DNA of 64,000 nucleotides, taken from NCBI GenBank assembly GCA_016195815.1, contig JACPYX010000018.1, positions 1-64,000 of the forward strand. The letters are read 5' to 3'. The notes beneath the pieces were generated by a model that was given only the letters and a program-made list of their open reading frames with translations, had not been told where the DNA came from and did no database searches. The first letter of the stretch is position 1, and every line of letters starts with the position of its first letter. The translations under genes and the position numbers were made by a program. Source of the DNA: Chloroflexota bacterium. Its GTDB lineage: Bacteria > Chloroflexota > Anaerolineae > Anaerolineales > Villigracilaceae. This document shows positions 42,885 to 51,370 of the stretch, one piece after another.

Positions 42885-44764
42885 AAGCCCGTCATCATCT
42901 TCGCAATCGCTACGTGTTGGCTGGCGATCTGGCTCTCATCATTGTTTCGGTGATGGGCAGTTTTGCACTGCGCCTCGATGTGGGTCAACTGCCGTTTTAT
43001 TTTCCAGCCATACTTATAATGTCCGGCGTGGCGCTGGTTGTCAAAACCTCGACCTATTATTTCTTCGGCTTGTATCGTCGCTTGTGGGTATATGCCAGCA
43101 CACACGAGTTGCGTCTCATTACTGTCGCGGTTACCACCGCCTCCGTTTTGACTTCGGGCGTGATGCTGATCTTGATCTCAGCCGGACTCGTCCTGCCGGG
43201 GATGCCGCGTTCGGCGCTTGGCATTGATTGGCTGATTTCACTCGTGTTGATTGGCGGATCGCGTTTTGCGCTTCGCATTTTGGCGGAACAATCTGCCGCT
43301 TCGCGCGGGACAAAGGGCGGACGCCGCGCCCTCATCATCGGCGCCGGGGACGCGGGCGCACTGGTAGTGCGCGAACTGCAAAAATCGTCCCAACTTAACC
43401 TGATCCCGATCGGCTTTCTCGACGATGACCGCGCCAAGCAAAAGCATGAGATTTATGGCGTGCCTGTGATCGGGTTTGTGCATGATATTGCAGATATTCT
43501 TGACAACCGGCGCATTGACGAAGTTATCTTTGCCATCCCGTCTGCGCCGGGGCGTATCGTGCGCCTGGTGAACGATGCCTGCCGCATCAAAGGCATTTCT
43601 TCGCGCACAATGCCCGGATTATATGAACTCATCGGCGGGCGTGTCAGCGTCAACCGTCTGCGCGAAGTTGACATTACCGATCTTTTGCGCCGCGAGCCTG
43701 TCACCATTGACGATAAACTGGTCGGCTCGAGTTTGAGCGGCAAGCGGGTTCTTGTCACGGGAGCGGGCGGTTCCATCGGCAGTGAGATCTGCCGCCAGGC
43801 CGCGCGCTGGAACCCATCTGAGTTGGTTTTGCTGGGGCATGGCGAAAATAGTATTTTTGAAATTCTCCTGGAGGTACAGGGAAACTACCCATCGCTTTCG
43901 ATCCATCCCCTCATTGCAGATGTGCGCGATTCTGCCAGGATTCAATCAATATTTGACGCTTACCGTCCCGAAGTGGTGTTCCATGCCGCCGCGCACAAAC
44001 ATGTTCCACTGATGGAGATCAATATCGAGGAAGCTATTACTAATAACGTGCTTGGCACGCGCAATGTTACGCAAGCCGCCGTTAAATCAAACGTGCAGCG
44101 CCTTGTGTTGATCTCAACTGATAAAGCCGTGCGCCCCGTCAGCGTGATGGGCGCAACCAAACGCCTGGCTGAGATGATTGTGCTGGATGCCGCGCAGCGC
44201 GGCGAACATTCATTTACCGTCGTCCGCTTTGGAAATGTGCTCGGAAGCCGCGGCTCGGTCGTCCCGCTTTTCAAACAGCAGATCGCCCGCGGGGGGCCGG
44301 TGACCGTTACCCATCCGGATATGATGCGCTACTTTATGACCATCCCGGAAGCCGTGCATCTCGTCATGCAGGCCTCCGCCATGGGTCGGGGCGGCGAAGT
44401 CTTTTTGCTCAACATGGGGCAGCAGGTGAAAATCCTTGACCTGGCTGAAGACCTCATTCGCCTCTCAGGCCTTGAACCCGGGCGTGATATTGAAATCACT
44501 TTTACAGGTATCCGTCCCGGCGAAAAGTTGAGCGAAGACCTGTGGGAAGACGGCATGCGCTCACAGCCCACGGAACATTCCGAAATTTTCCGCGCCGTGT
44601 CGGATGAAGACGTTGATGGTAAAAAATTGGCTGGGGCCGTTGATGAACTTGCGCGGCTTGCTTCCCAGAGTGAGACAGACGCAATCCTTCACATGCTCGA
44701 CGAAGTGATTCCCAGCGCGGCTGTGCGCTCGTCTCCTCCCCCAGGTTTGACATCCATCGTTTGA
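42872..44764 (+). CDS. CapD-like membrane nucleotide-sugar dehydratase/epimerase
   Basis: A 630-residue protein of the FlaA1/CapD/PglF type. Four N-terminal helices and a first Rossmann domain (RRALIIGAGDAGALVVRELQ) precede the SDR dehydratase domain (KRVLVTGAGGSIGSEICRQ, HAAAHKHVPLMEIN, LISTDKAVRPVSVMGATKR, FGNVLGSRGSVVPLF). Family members make 4-keto-6-deoxy UDP-sugars. The start is GTG 42872, overlapping the epimerase by 13 bases. It points to a deoxy/amino sugar in the polymer. Confidence 0.92.
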   Translation: MDEVKARHHLRNRYVLAGDLALIIVSVMGSFALRLDVGQLPFYFPAILIMSGVALVVKTSTYYFFGLYRRLWVYASTHELRLITVAVTTASVLTSGVMLILISAGLVLPGMPRSALGIDWLISLVLIGGSRFALRILAEQSAASRGTKGGRRALIIGAGDAGALVVRELQKSSQLNLIPIGFLDDDRAKQKHEIYGVPVIGFVHDIADILDNRRIDEVIFAIPSAPGRIVRLVNDACRIKGISSRTMPGLYELIGGRVSVNRLREVDITDLLRREPVTIDDKLVGSSLSGKRVLVTGAGGSIGSEICRQAARWNPSELVLLGHGENSIFEILLEVQGNYPSLSIHPLIADVRDSARIQSIFDAYRPEVVFHAAAHKHVPLMEINIEEAITNNVLGTRNVTQAAVKSNVQRLVLISTDKAVRPVSVMGATKRLAEMIVLDAAQRGEHSFTVVRFGNVLGSRGSVVPLFKQQIARGGPVTVTHPDMMRYFMTIPEAVHLVMQASAMGRGGEVFLLNMGQQVKILDLAEDLIRLSGLEPGRDIEITFTGIRPGEKLSEDLWEDGMRSQPTEHSEIFRAVSDEDVDGKKLAGAVDELARLASQSETDAILHMLDEVIPSAAVRSSPPPGLTSIV

Positions 44765-44794
44765 TGGTGATCAAGCAGCGGAGCATATCGAGCC

Positions 44795-45796
44795 ATGCCT
44801 GAAGTTTCTCTTCCCGATTGGAATAAATTTCTATCTCGATTTCCCGACGCGCACTTGTTGCAGATGGGCGAGTGGGGCGAGTTGAAATCTGCGTTTGGAT
44901 GGGAACCCGTGCGCCTCGTTCTGGACGATGGGGCGGGCGCGCAAATCCTGTTCCGGCATCTCCCGTTGGGCCTGACTCTGGCCTACTTGCCGAAGCCAGT
45001 AATCAATAATCAGTCGTCAATCATCAGTGAACGGTTTTGGAAAGAAGTGGATTCGATTTGCAAAAAACGCCGCGCTGTCTTTCTCAAGGTTGAACCTGAT
45101 TCATGGAACGAGCAAGTACCTGAAACTTGGAACTTGACACTTGAAACTTCGCCACACAATATCCAGCCTCCTCGCACCATTATTGTTGATATTCGTGGAA
45201 CCGAAGAAGAAATCCTGGCGCGCATGAAGCAGAAGACGCGCTATAACATTCGACTGGCGCAGAAGAAAGGTGTGACCGTCCGCGCCTGGGACGATCTCGA
45301 TGGCTTCTACAAAATGATGCAAGTCACCGGCGGGCGCGATGGATTCGGCGTCCACTCGCTGGAGTATTATCGCCGCGCGTATGAGTTGTTTCATCCAACC
45401 GGAACATGCGAATTGTTGGCTGCCGAATTTGAAGGCAAACCGCTGGCCGCGCTAATGGTCTTCGCTCACGGACAGCGCGCCTGGTACGTTTACGGCGCGT
45501 CAAACGATGAAGAGCGTAATCGCATGCCGACTTATCTTTTACAATGGGAAGCCATGCGCTGGGCGCGTTCCAAAAGTGCGCAGGAATACGATTTATGGGG
45601 TGTGCCTGATGAAGATGAAGAAACACTCGAAGAAAATTTTGAGTCGCGTCACGATGGTCTGTGGGGAGTCTATCGTTTTAAACGCGGCTTCGGCGGCGAT
45701 TTGAAACGCACAAGTCAGGCGGTGGATCGAGTCTATAATTCGTTGCTGTATCGGTTGTATTTGACCTGGATACAATCTAGGGGTGCGGAGGATTGA
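44795..45796 (+). CDS. FemAB/FemX-like peptidyl or GNAT-type transferase
   Basis: A 333-residue protein with two GNAT-like halves, typical of lipid II interpeptide-bridge enzymes. Motifs are LLQMGEWGELKSAFGWEPVRL, KQKTRYNIRLAQKKGV, AWYVYGASNDEERNRMPTYLLQWEAMRWA and YRFKRGFGGDLKR near the end. Two stretches, VINNQSSIISE and VPETWNLTLETS, are encoded by dispersed repeat words and replace part of the linker between halves. It ends the EPS operon and may modify the wall or a polymer subunit. Confidence 0.87.
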   Translation: MPEVSLPDWNKFLSRFPDAHLLQMGEWGELKSAFGWEPVRLVLDDGAGAQILFRHLPLGLTLAYLPKPVINNQSSIISERFWKEVDSICKKRRAVFLKVEPDSWNEQVPETWNLTLETSPHNIQPPRTIIVDIRGTEEEILARMKQKTRYNIRLAQKKGVTVRAWDDLDGFYKMMQVTGGRDGFGVHSLEYYRRAYELFHPTGTCELLAAEFEGKPLAALMVFAHGQRAWYVYGASNDEERNRMPTYLLQWEAMRWARSKSAQEYDLWGVPDEDEETLEENFESRHDGLWGVYRFKRGFGGDLKRTSQAVDRVYNSLLYRLYLTWIQSRGAED

Positions 45797-45958
45797 TGAG
45801 CTTGACAGGATTGGGTGGAAATCTGGGCAAACGCCTAGGTGTCGGCTTGTGCGCCCACCTGAAGGGAAAGCACTTTGGATACTTTTGTTCGCATTAACTT
45901 AAGCAACTTGATCCTGCCTTGATAGAACGGAGTGGGGGCGATAGTACTTTTTTCCTAC

Positions 45959-45987
45959 TTGACTTTATATGCTGTAAAACGTATATT
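45959..45987 (+). promoter_or_regulatory. Consensus sigma-70 promoter of the ubiquitin-like operon
   Basis: TTGACT (45959-45964), a 17-base spacer, and TATATT (45982-45987). It is the best-matching promoter in the window. The gap from 45797 contains no gene. Confidence 0.8.
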
Positions 45988-45997
45988 GTGTTTAGTT

Positions 45998-46011
45998 TGG
46001 TCTGACTACCA
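45998..46011 (+). promoter_or_regulatory. Candidate GntR-type operator
   Basis: TGGTCTGACTACCA is a dyad (TGGT/ACCA) resembling FadR-class GntR sites (TGGTC-GAC core). It lies just downstream of the -10 box and before ATG 46026, in a position where the GntR domain of the E1 fusion could block transcription. Confidence 0.5.
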
Positions 46012-46025
46012 TACCACAGGAAATC

Positions 46026-47663
46026 ATGAAAATTCAACCCGTTTCCCATTTGTCGCTTGCAGAGACTACCGCAGGTAAATTAGTGGCATCCATTCTGGAT
46101 GGCAGTTTGCAGCCTGGAACCCAGCTTCCGCCTGAACGTGAGCTAATGAGTCAATTGGGTATTAGCCGTTCTACGTTGCGTGAGGCTCTCAAGAGTTTAG
46201 AAGAGAAAAAGTTGATTGAATCGCGCCCGCATGTTGGCTGGTTCGCACGTGCGATTGATGCATCGAATATGACCCAGGCAAAGGAAATGGCGGGGAGCGC
46301 TGCACAAGCCGCTTCTCGCCGAGCGACGAGCGAGCCACCAACCGGACCGTTGCGCGTGCCAATTGCACCCGATAAACCCATCCACATCCCGAATTTGAAA
46401 AAAGATCGAGGAGGGACTTTTGAATTTATCTCATGGTGGGAACGCGAGAAAGTTCAGAATGCCAGGGTTTTGGTGATTGGGGCCGGCGCGTTGGGCAATG
46501 AAGTAATTAAAAACCTTGCGCTGATGGGTGTTGGCAACCTGTTCATTGTGGATTTCGATAAAGTGGAAGCGGCTAATTTGAGTCGCTCAGTTTTATTCCG
46601 TGAAACGGATAACAATCGCAGCAAAGCCGAAATAGCGGCAGCGCGGGCGAAATCAATTAATCCGGATGTGCATGTTCAATATTTGAATGGGGATGTGACC
46701 ACTCAATTAGGATTGGGCGTTTTTCGCCGCATGGATGTTGTGATTGGATGTCTCGATAACCGTGAGGCCCGTTTGGCGGTCAATCGCTTTTGTTATTGGG
46801 TGAACAAACCCTGGGTGGATGGTGCTATTCAGGAACTGCTGGGACTGGCACGCGTCTTTGTGCCCGGACAAGGTGCTTGCTACGAATGCACGCTGACTGA
46901 ACAGGCCTTGCGCGATCTCTCGTTACGTTACTCATGCCCGTTGCTTGCCCGTCAGAATATTTTGCTTGGGAAAGTTCCAACTACGCCGACTATTGCATCC
47001 ATTATCGGTGGAATGCAATCTCAGGAAGCGTTAAAGCTTATAAACAAGATGCCTGTTGAACCTGGAAAAGTAATCCACTATAACGGCATGGTCAATGAAA
47101 TGCATACGACAGCTTACGTTGCCCGCGATGATTGTGAAAGTCATTGGATGTATGGGGATATCACGGAATTGCCTGCGCGCGCCGAACATACCACTCTTGC
47201 GGATTTGCTTCGTATCGCTCGCGCCGACCTCGGACCGGATGCTATGATCGAGCTTGATCAGGAGTTGATCACATCTCTTGAATGCCCTAACTGCCATACC
47301 GTGGAGCATGTGTTGCGGCCTCTGAGCGAGGTCAGCTTCGAGGCTGGTCATTGCCCAACCTGCGGCATACTACGCGAGTCAACGCTGACCCATATCGTTT
47401 CAGGCGAGGAAAACTTTCTGCATCGCACGCTTGACAGTGTTGGCATACCGCCCTTGCACATTGTGCGCGCACATAACGGCGTTGAATATCGTTTTTATGA
47501 ATTGACTGGTGATTTGCCAGAAGCCCTGCATTTCCGTCATTTTGAGCGATCACGCGTTGATGTTTCAGCCACAGCGCGTGGCCGGGTACATATCAAAGGC
47601 GAAGTAAAGTTGAAAGGTATCACAACCAAACCCACTCATGGGCGCGTGAAATTGCGTGGATGA
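46026..47663 (+). CDS. GntR winged-helix fused to a ThiF/E1-like ubiquitin-activating protein
   Basis: A 545-residue fusion. Residues ~9-75 are a GntR winged helix (GTQLPPERELMSQLGISRSTLREALKSL). After a linker, residues ~130-360 form an E1/ThiF adenylation domain: ATP loop GAGALG (152-157), Asp176 (IVDFDKVEAANLSRS), Arg187, Lys200, Asp244 (GCLDNREAR). CYEC is at 285-288, and Cys304 in RYSCPLL is the likely thioester cysteine. CPNC (420-423) and CPTC (443-446) form a zinc ribbon. The tail repeats RVHIK and RVKLRG. By family it adenylates the C-terminal glycine of a ubiquitin-like protein and passes it to an E2. It is the first gene of the operon; CAGGAAA precedes the ATG. Confidence 0.9.
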   Translation: MKIQPVSHLSLAETTAGKLVASILDGSLQPGTQLPPERELMSQLGISRSTLREALKSLEEKKLIESRPHVGWFARAIDASNMTQAKEMAGSAAQAASRRATSEPPTGPLRVPIAPDKPIHIPNLKKDRGGTFEFISWWEREKVQNARVLVIGAGALGNEVIKNLALMGVGNLFIVDFDKVEAANLSRSVLFRETDNNRSKAEIAAARAKSINPDVHVQYLNGDVTTQLGLGVFRRMDVVIGCLDNREARLAVNRFCYWVNKPWVDGAIQELLGLARVFVPGQGACYECTLTEQALRDLSLRYSCPLLARQNILLGKVPTTPTIASIIGGMQSQEALKLINKMPVEPGKVIHYNGMVNEMHTTAYVARDDCESHWMYGDITELPARAEHTTLADLLRIARADLGPDAMIELDQELITSLECPNCHTVEHVLRPLSEVSFEAGHCPTCGILRESTLTHIVSGEENFLHRTLDSVGIPPLHIVRAHNGVEYRFYELTGDLPEALHFRHFERSRVDVSATARGRVHIKGEVKLKGITTKPTHGRVKLRG

Positions 47664-48525
47664 AATCAGGCTTTATATGGCTTTGAGAATTGCTAATGCG
47701 ATGAGCGTATATAACTCTGACAGAACACCCCAGCGATGGCACTTGCTGCGTAAATTATTTTTGCTGCTCCTGCTGATGGTTGCGCTTGCGCTCGGTTTGG
47801 TCATCGTATTTCGCCAGAAAAGCAATATTCCGTTTTTGTTGTTCAGCATATCGGCGGATGCCAGTTTGGGTCTGGCGGCAGGCTTTGGATCCCGGATTGT
47901 GTTGCGCGACCGAAACTGGATGATTCGAGGTATCGCATCGGCAGCCATGTCCGTAATCGGCTTGGCAGTGTTGGGTTACTTTACTGAATGGCGGGCCGGC
48001 ATTGGTCCGCTGCAATTCGGACGGCCAGAAGTAGATTGGCTCGATCTGGCTCACATGGTAATTGGTATTGATATATCCTGGATTGCATTGCGCGCTTGGC
48101 ATCAACCTGTAGGCGGTGTTGAACATCAACCAACCGGCTTGCTAAAGCGTGTAAGTGGCCGTAAACGAATTCGTTCATCTGGCGCAGTATCCGCCAATGC
48201 CCAGCCCAAGATTCATTTACCTGGCTCAAGCCCCACGCTTCAACCGAGGATAAAACGCAGAAAACCGGAACCTTCTTTAATTACCAAAGCGGTCAGGCCA
48301 GCTATGATCAAACCGGCCCGTGCCAGGCGATGGAATCCCCTGCGCCGCAGGCCGCCAGATATTCAGTTGTCGGTTTATGAAGAGCATCGCTGTCCGTACT
48401 GTCTTGAAGAGGTTAATCGCAAAGATCCACGCGGGGTAGTGGAGTGTGAAGTCTGCCACACATTGCATCATAAAGACTGTTGGGATATTACCGGTTCCTG
48501 TCAAGTGCCACATCTAAATACTTAA
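47656..48525 (+). CDS. Multi-pass membrane protein with C-terminal RING-like zinc domain (E3 candidate)
   Basis: A 289-residue protein. Four hydrophobic helices lie at about 33-52, 59-78, 92-109 and 131-148, followed by a basic linker (~160-235). The C-terminus is a RING/treble-clef domain: CPYC (246-249), CEVC (264-267), HH (271-272), DCW (275), Cys282. The spacing resembles prokaryotic RING fingers found next to E1/E2/JAB genes. The likely role is to bring the E2 to substrates at the membrane. The start is GTG 47656, overlapping the E1 stop; ATG 47677 or 47701 are alternatives. E3 activity is inference. Confidence 0.82.
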   Translation: MDEIRLYMALRIANAMSVYNSDRTPQRWHLLRKLFLLLLLMVALALGLVIVFRQKSNIPFLLFSISADASLGLAAGFGSRIVLRDRNWMIRGIASAAMSVIGLAVLGYFTEWRAGIGPLQFGRPEVDWLDLAHMVIGIDISWIALRAWHQPVGGVEHQPTGLLKRVSGRKRIRSSGAVSANAQPKIHLPGSSPTLQPRIKRRKPEPSLITKAVRPAMIKPARARRWNPLRRRPPDIQLSVYEEHRCPYCLEEVNRKDPRGVVECEVCHTLHHKDCWDITGSCQVPHLNT

Positions 48526-48540
48526 TCCGGAGGGAACAGT

Positions 48541-49455
48541 ATGCCTGATCTGAATGTAACGATTGTTTTGCCAAGCGGCGGCGCTCGAACTGCGGAAGTG
48601 CCCGATGACGTGAATGTTCATGACCTGTTGTCGGAATTCATATCTTTGTTGCAGTTGCCGACAATTGGGCCGGATGGACGGCCCATGGCTTATCGCCTAG
48701 ACAGCAAGGCGTTGGGCCGCGAATTGAAAGAAGATGAGACCTTGGCCGCGGCGGGAATTCCAAGTGACGATCGTTTAATGGTGACCGCCGATATCACGGC
48801 GGGTGCTGGAACAAACGTGGTGGCCGAAAGCCCTCGCATGCGCCGCTTGCGCGCTGATTATGAACTAATGCAGGAAATGGCATCACGCACCGACCTGATC
48901 AGCTTCGTAGCCCAGTCACCGCGTCCGAATCTGCCGCCTGAGCGCTATATTGTCACCTTTAAATGCAAGAGCATCGCGACTGTTGATCGTCAGGGTAATC
49001 CGCGGTTTAGTGAAAATCATCAAGTGGAGATTTACCTTCACAACCAGTATCCCCAACGCTGGCCGGGCATGAAATGGCTTACGCCCATTTGGCATCCCAA
49101 CATCAATCATTTGAACGGAAGCGTCTGCATTGATGCGGCCTGGTGGACGGCCAGCCGTTCATTAGACCGGCTGGTGATCATGCTGGGCGAAATGTTGCAA
49201 TATAAAAATTACCATGATGACCCAACCAAACCGCCGTTCCCGTGGGACCCCGAAGCGGCGCGCTGGAGCCGGGAGTACCGCAAGACACATCCAAACATCT
49301 TCCCGCTGGATCATCGTGAGTTGATGCGTCCCGAGCGCGTCAAACTTAATTCAGGCAAAGATGATAGCAAAAAGAAACCTGCGATTAAGCTTGAGGCTAA
49401 TCGGCCTGCTGCGAAGCCTGAAATTAAATCCAAGTCCAGGGTCCATATTAAGTAG
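48541..49455 (+). CDS. E2-like ubiquitin-conjugating enzyme with N-terminal ubiquitin-like domain
   Basis: A 304-residue fusion. Residues 1-88 are a YukD-like beta-grasp ubiquitin-like domain, about 62 of 88 residues identical to the free Ubl encoded next. Residues ~95-255 are a UBC fold: YIVTFKCKSI, FSENHQVEIYLHNQYPQRWPG, and the active site WHPNINHLNGSVCID with His185-Pro186-Asn187 and catalytic Cys196. WW at 201-202 and the helix SLDRLVIMLGEMLQY follow. The lysine-rich tail ends SRVHIK, like the E1 and VWA tails. GGAGGGAACAGT precedes the ATG. Confidence 0.92.
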   Translation: MPDLNVTIVLPSGGARTAEVPDDVNVHDLLSEFISLLQLPTIGPDGRPMAYRLDSKALGRELKEDETLAAAGIPSDDRLMVTADITAGAGTNVVAESPRMRRLRADYELMQEMASRTDLISFVAQSPRPNLPPERYIVTFKCKSIATVDRQGNPRFSENHQVEIYLHNQYPQRWPGMKWLTPIWHPNINHLNGSVCIDAAWWTASRSLDRLVIMLGEMLQYKNYHDDPTKPPFPWDPEAARWSREYRKTHPNIFPLDHRELMRPERVKLNSGKDDSKKKPAIKLEANRPAAKPEIKSKSRVHIK

Positions 49456-49526
49456 CGATTTCCCGCGCGGCGTAAACCGGTTTTGTAAGAGTCGAGTTCA
49501 ATCAGATTTAGAAAGGAGAATAAGCC

Positions 49527-49793
49527 ATGTCAGATGTACCCGTCACAATTGTGCTTCCTTCAGGAGGCACCCGCAATGCGGAGGTTCCAAATGACGTACC
49601 GGTGAAAGAGCTGATTCCCGAGCTGACTACCTCGCTGGAGTTGCCGGTCACGGGTCCGGATGGACGCGCCATGTCGTATCGTCTGGATAGCAAGGCGCTT
49701 GGCCGTGAACTGAAAGAGGAAGAGACGCTTTCAGCAGCTGGCATCCCGCAGAATGATCGGCTGATGATGACTGCCGATGTAACGGCCGGATAG
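49527..49793 (+). CDS. Ubiquitin-like modifier protein (YukD-like beta-grasp)
   Basis: An 88-residue stand-alone beta-grasp protein: VTIVLPSGGTRNAEVPNDVPVKEL, YRLDSKALGRELKEEETL, AAGIPQNDRLMMTADVTAG, where segments are given in order. It ends in a single exposed C-terminal glycine after Thr-Ala, so no proteolytic maturation would be needed. Between E2 and JAMM genes it is the obvious conjugated modifier. It nearly duplicates the N-terminal domain of the E2. AAAGGAG precedes ATG 49527. Confidence 0.9.
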   Translation: MSDVPVTIVLPSGGTRNAEVPNDVPVKELIPELTTSLELPVTGPDGRAMSYRLDSKALGRELKEEETLSAAGIPQNDRLMMTADVTAG

Positions 49794-49812
49794 ATTCGGT
49801 TCGATGTCTTTT

Positions 49813-49846
49813 CTCGCCGTGTCTGTCATCCGACAGACACGGCGAG
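49813..49846 (+). promoter_or_regulatory. Intercistronic 15-bp hairpin after the ubiquitin-like gene
   Basis: CTCGCCGTGTCTGTC, loop ATCC, then the exact complement. It begins 20 bases after the Ubl stop and has no T-run. It could stabilise the upstream mRNA or reduce downstream expression, raising Ubl over JAMM. It also argues against ATG 49804 as the JAMM start. Confidence 0.6.
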
Positions 49847-49860
49847 AGTCGAAAGTATTT

Positions 49861-50514
49861 ATGATATCCAGATTTGGTATTCGTCTATTGCCTTCCGATA
49901 TGACTCAGCCTATCACCACCCCGATTCCTTTAAAAAAGGCCATTCGCTGGTACTCATCTTATGATGCTTCCGGTTTGACGCCGCTCGTATCGGCGTTTAT
50001 GACGCAGCCAGCATATAGCCGTGTTTGCGTTCATTCAGTCAGCGATACGAGAAATGAGGTAGGCGGGATTCTCATCGGCCAGTGGTGTGTGGACGAAAAT
50101 AATGAACAATTCATTGTGATTGAGCATGCTCTTCCTGCCCGTTACACGCGGCAGGGCAGTGTCTATTTGACCTTTACTCAGGATAGTTTGGTGGATATCC
50201 ATGAGCAGATTGATACCAATTACAAAGGCCAGAAAATTCTGGGATGGTATCACACCCACCCAAGCATGGGAGTTTTTCTTTCCCATTATGATACATGGTT
50301 GCATAATCACTTTTTTCCGGAACCATGGCAGGTGGCGCTTGTGGTCGAACCTGTTTCATCAACCGGCGGTTTTTTCGTCCGCCAGAAAAATGGATTATTT
50401 GATCCAACCCGATATTTCGGTTTCTACGAACTGGATGGTAATTATGGTCGCAGCATGGTGAACTGGACCAACCTTTACCAATTTGAAGAAAAGGAAGGAG
50501 ATGCTTCCAAATGA
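49861..50514 (+). CDS. JAB/JAMM-family metalloprotease (deconjugase)
   Basis: A 217-residue protein from ATG 49861 (ATG 49804 and 49900 are alternatives). It has the complete JAMM zinc motif: Glu in RNEVGGILIGQ, then GWYHTHPSMGVFLSHYD with the H-x-H-(7)-S-x2-D spacing. JAMM proteases next to ubiquitin-like proteins remove modifiers from targets or release fused modifiers. It may process the Ubl-E2 fusion after Thr-Ala-Gly as well as act on conjugates. The stop overlaps the next ATG (ATGA). Confidence 0.9.
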   Translation: MISRFGIRLLPSDMTQPITTPIPLKKAIRWYSSYDASGLTPLVSAFMTQPAYSRVCVHSVSDTRNEVGGILIGQWCVDENNEQFIVIEHALPARYTRQGSVYLTFTQDSLVDIHEQIDTNYKGQKILGWYHTHPSMGVFLSHYDTWLHNHFFPEPWQVALVVEPVSSTGGFFVRQKNGLFDPTRYFGFYELDGNYGRSMVNWTNLYQFEEKEGDASK

Positions 50515-51368
50515 GTAGACGAATGCGTACATACTTTTATGCATTGCTCGGCGCTCTTGGCGGGCTGATCGGCTGGCAGGCAAGTGATTTGCTGGGCCTG
50601 TCTTTTGCCTCAAGCTTGTATTTAAGCGAGGCGGTTGTTGGCGCGTTGGTTGGTCTGTGCATTGGCCTTTTTATCGGGATCACAGAAGGCCTGATGACGC
50701 GTAACGCTGTTCAAGCCGCAAAGTCCGGCCTATTCAGCGGCCTGCTTGGGCTGGCGGCCGGCGCGATTGGCCTGCCGTTAAGCGAATTTCTGTTTCAATC
50801 TGTTGGTGCAGGCATGTTGGGACGCGCCCTTGGCTGGGGCGTGTTTGGCCTGCTGATTGGCTTCGCCGAGGGCGTGGTTGGAAAGAGCCAGATTTGGAAA
50901 GGCATGCTCGGTGGATTGCTCGGCGGGGCCTTGGGCGGTGTGTTGCTCGAGTCGGTTCATAACTGGCTCAAAGACCCGCTCACTGGAAAAGCCGCTGGCC
51001 TGGTCTTGCTTGGTGCTTCGGTTGGCGCGTTCATCTCGTTGATCGTTGTATTGCTCTCACGCGCCTGGCTCGAAGTTACTTCGGGCAAACTCAAAGGCAC
51101 CGAGTTTATTCTCGATAAATTCATGCGCGCAGGTGGCCCGGCAATTGCCATTGGTAGTTCGCCGTTGAAATCTGAGATCGTGCTGCCAGACCCTGATATC
51201 GCCCCTCAACATGCCATGTTGACCGGCGACGGAAACCAGTTTAGCGTTAAAGATATAAGCCTCTCGGGTACGTATATCAACAACAAAAAGATCGAGCTTG
51301 CCAGGCTCGCCAATGGACAAAAAATCCGAATGGGCAATACCGAGATGGTTTATCACGAAAAGAGGTAG
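50511..51368 (+). CDS. Glycine-rich multi-pass membrane protein with C-terminal FHA domain
   Basis: A 285-residue protein. About six glycine-zipper-like helices (residues 8-185, GALVGLCIGLFIG, GGLLGGALGGVLL) are followed by an FHA domain (~195-283) with GSS (215-217), His234 and SGTYINN (252-258). FHA domains read phosphothreonine. It connects this ubiquitin-like system to Ser/Thr phosphorylation at the membrane, although no kinase gene is present here. It overlaps the JAMM gene by four bases and the VWA gene follows by two bases. Confidence 0.88.
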   Translation: MSRRMRTYFYALLGALGGLIGWQASDLLGLSFASSLYLSEAVVGALVGLCIGLFIGITEGLMTRNAVQAAKSGLFSGLLGLAAGAIGLPLSEFLFQSVGAGMLGRALGWGVFGLLIGFAEGVVGKSQIWKGMLGGLLGGALGGVLLESVHNWLKDPLTGKAAGLVLLGASVGAFISLIVVLLSRAWLEVTSGKLKGTEFILDKFMRAGGPAIAIGSSPLKSEIVLPDPDIAPQHAMLTGDGNQFSVKDISLSGTYINNKKIELARLANGQKIRMGNTEMVYHEKR

Positions 51369-51370
51369 CC

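Noticed and set aside
49804-49860. ATG 49804 as start of the JAMM gene
   Set aside because: It has no ribosome site, and the extra 19 residues are encoded by a perfect hairpin; ATG 49861 or 49900 is more likely.
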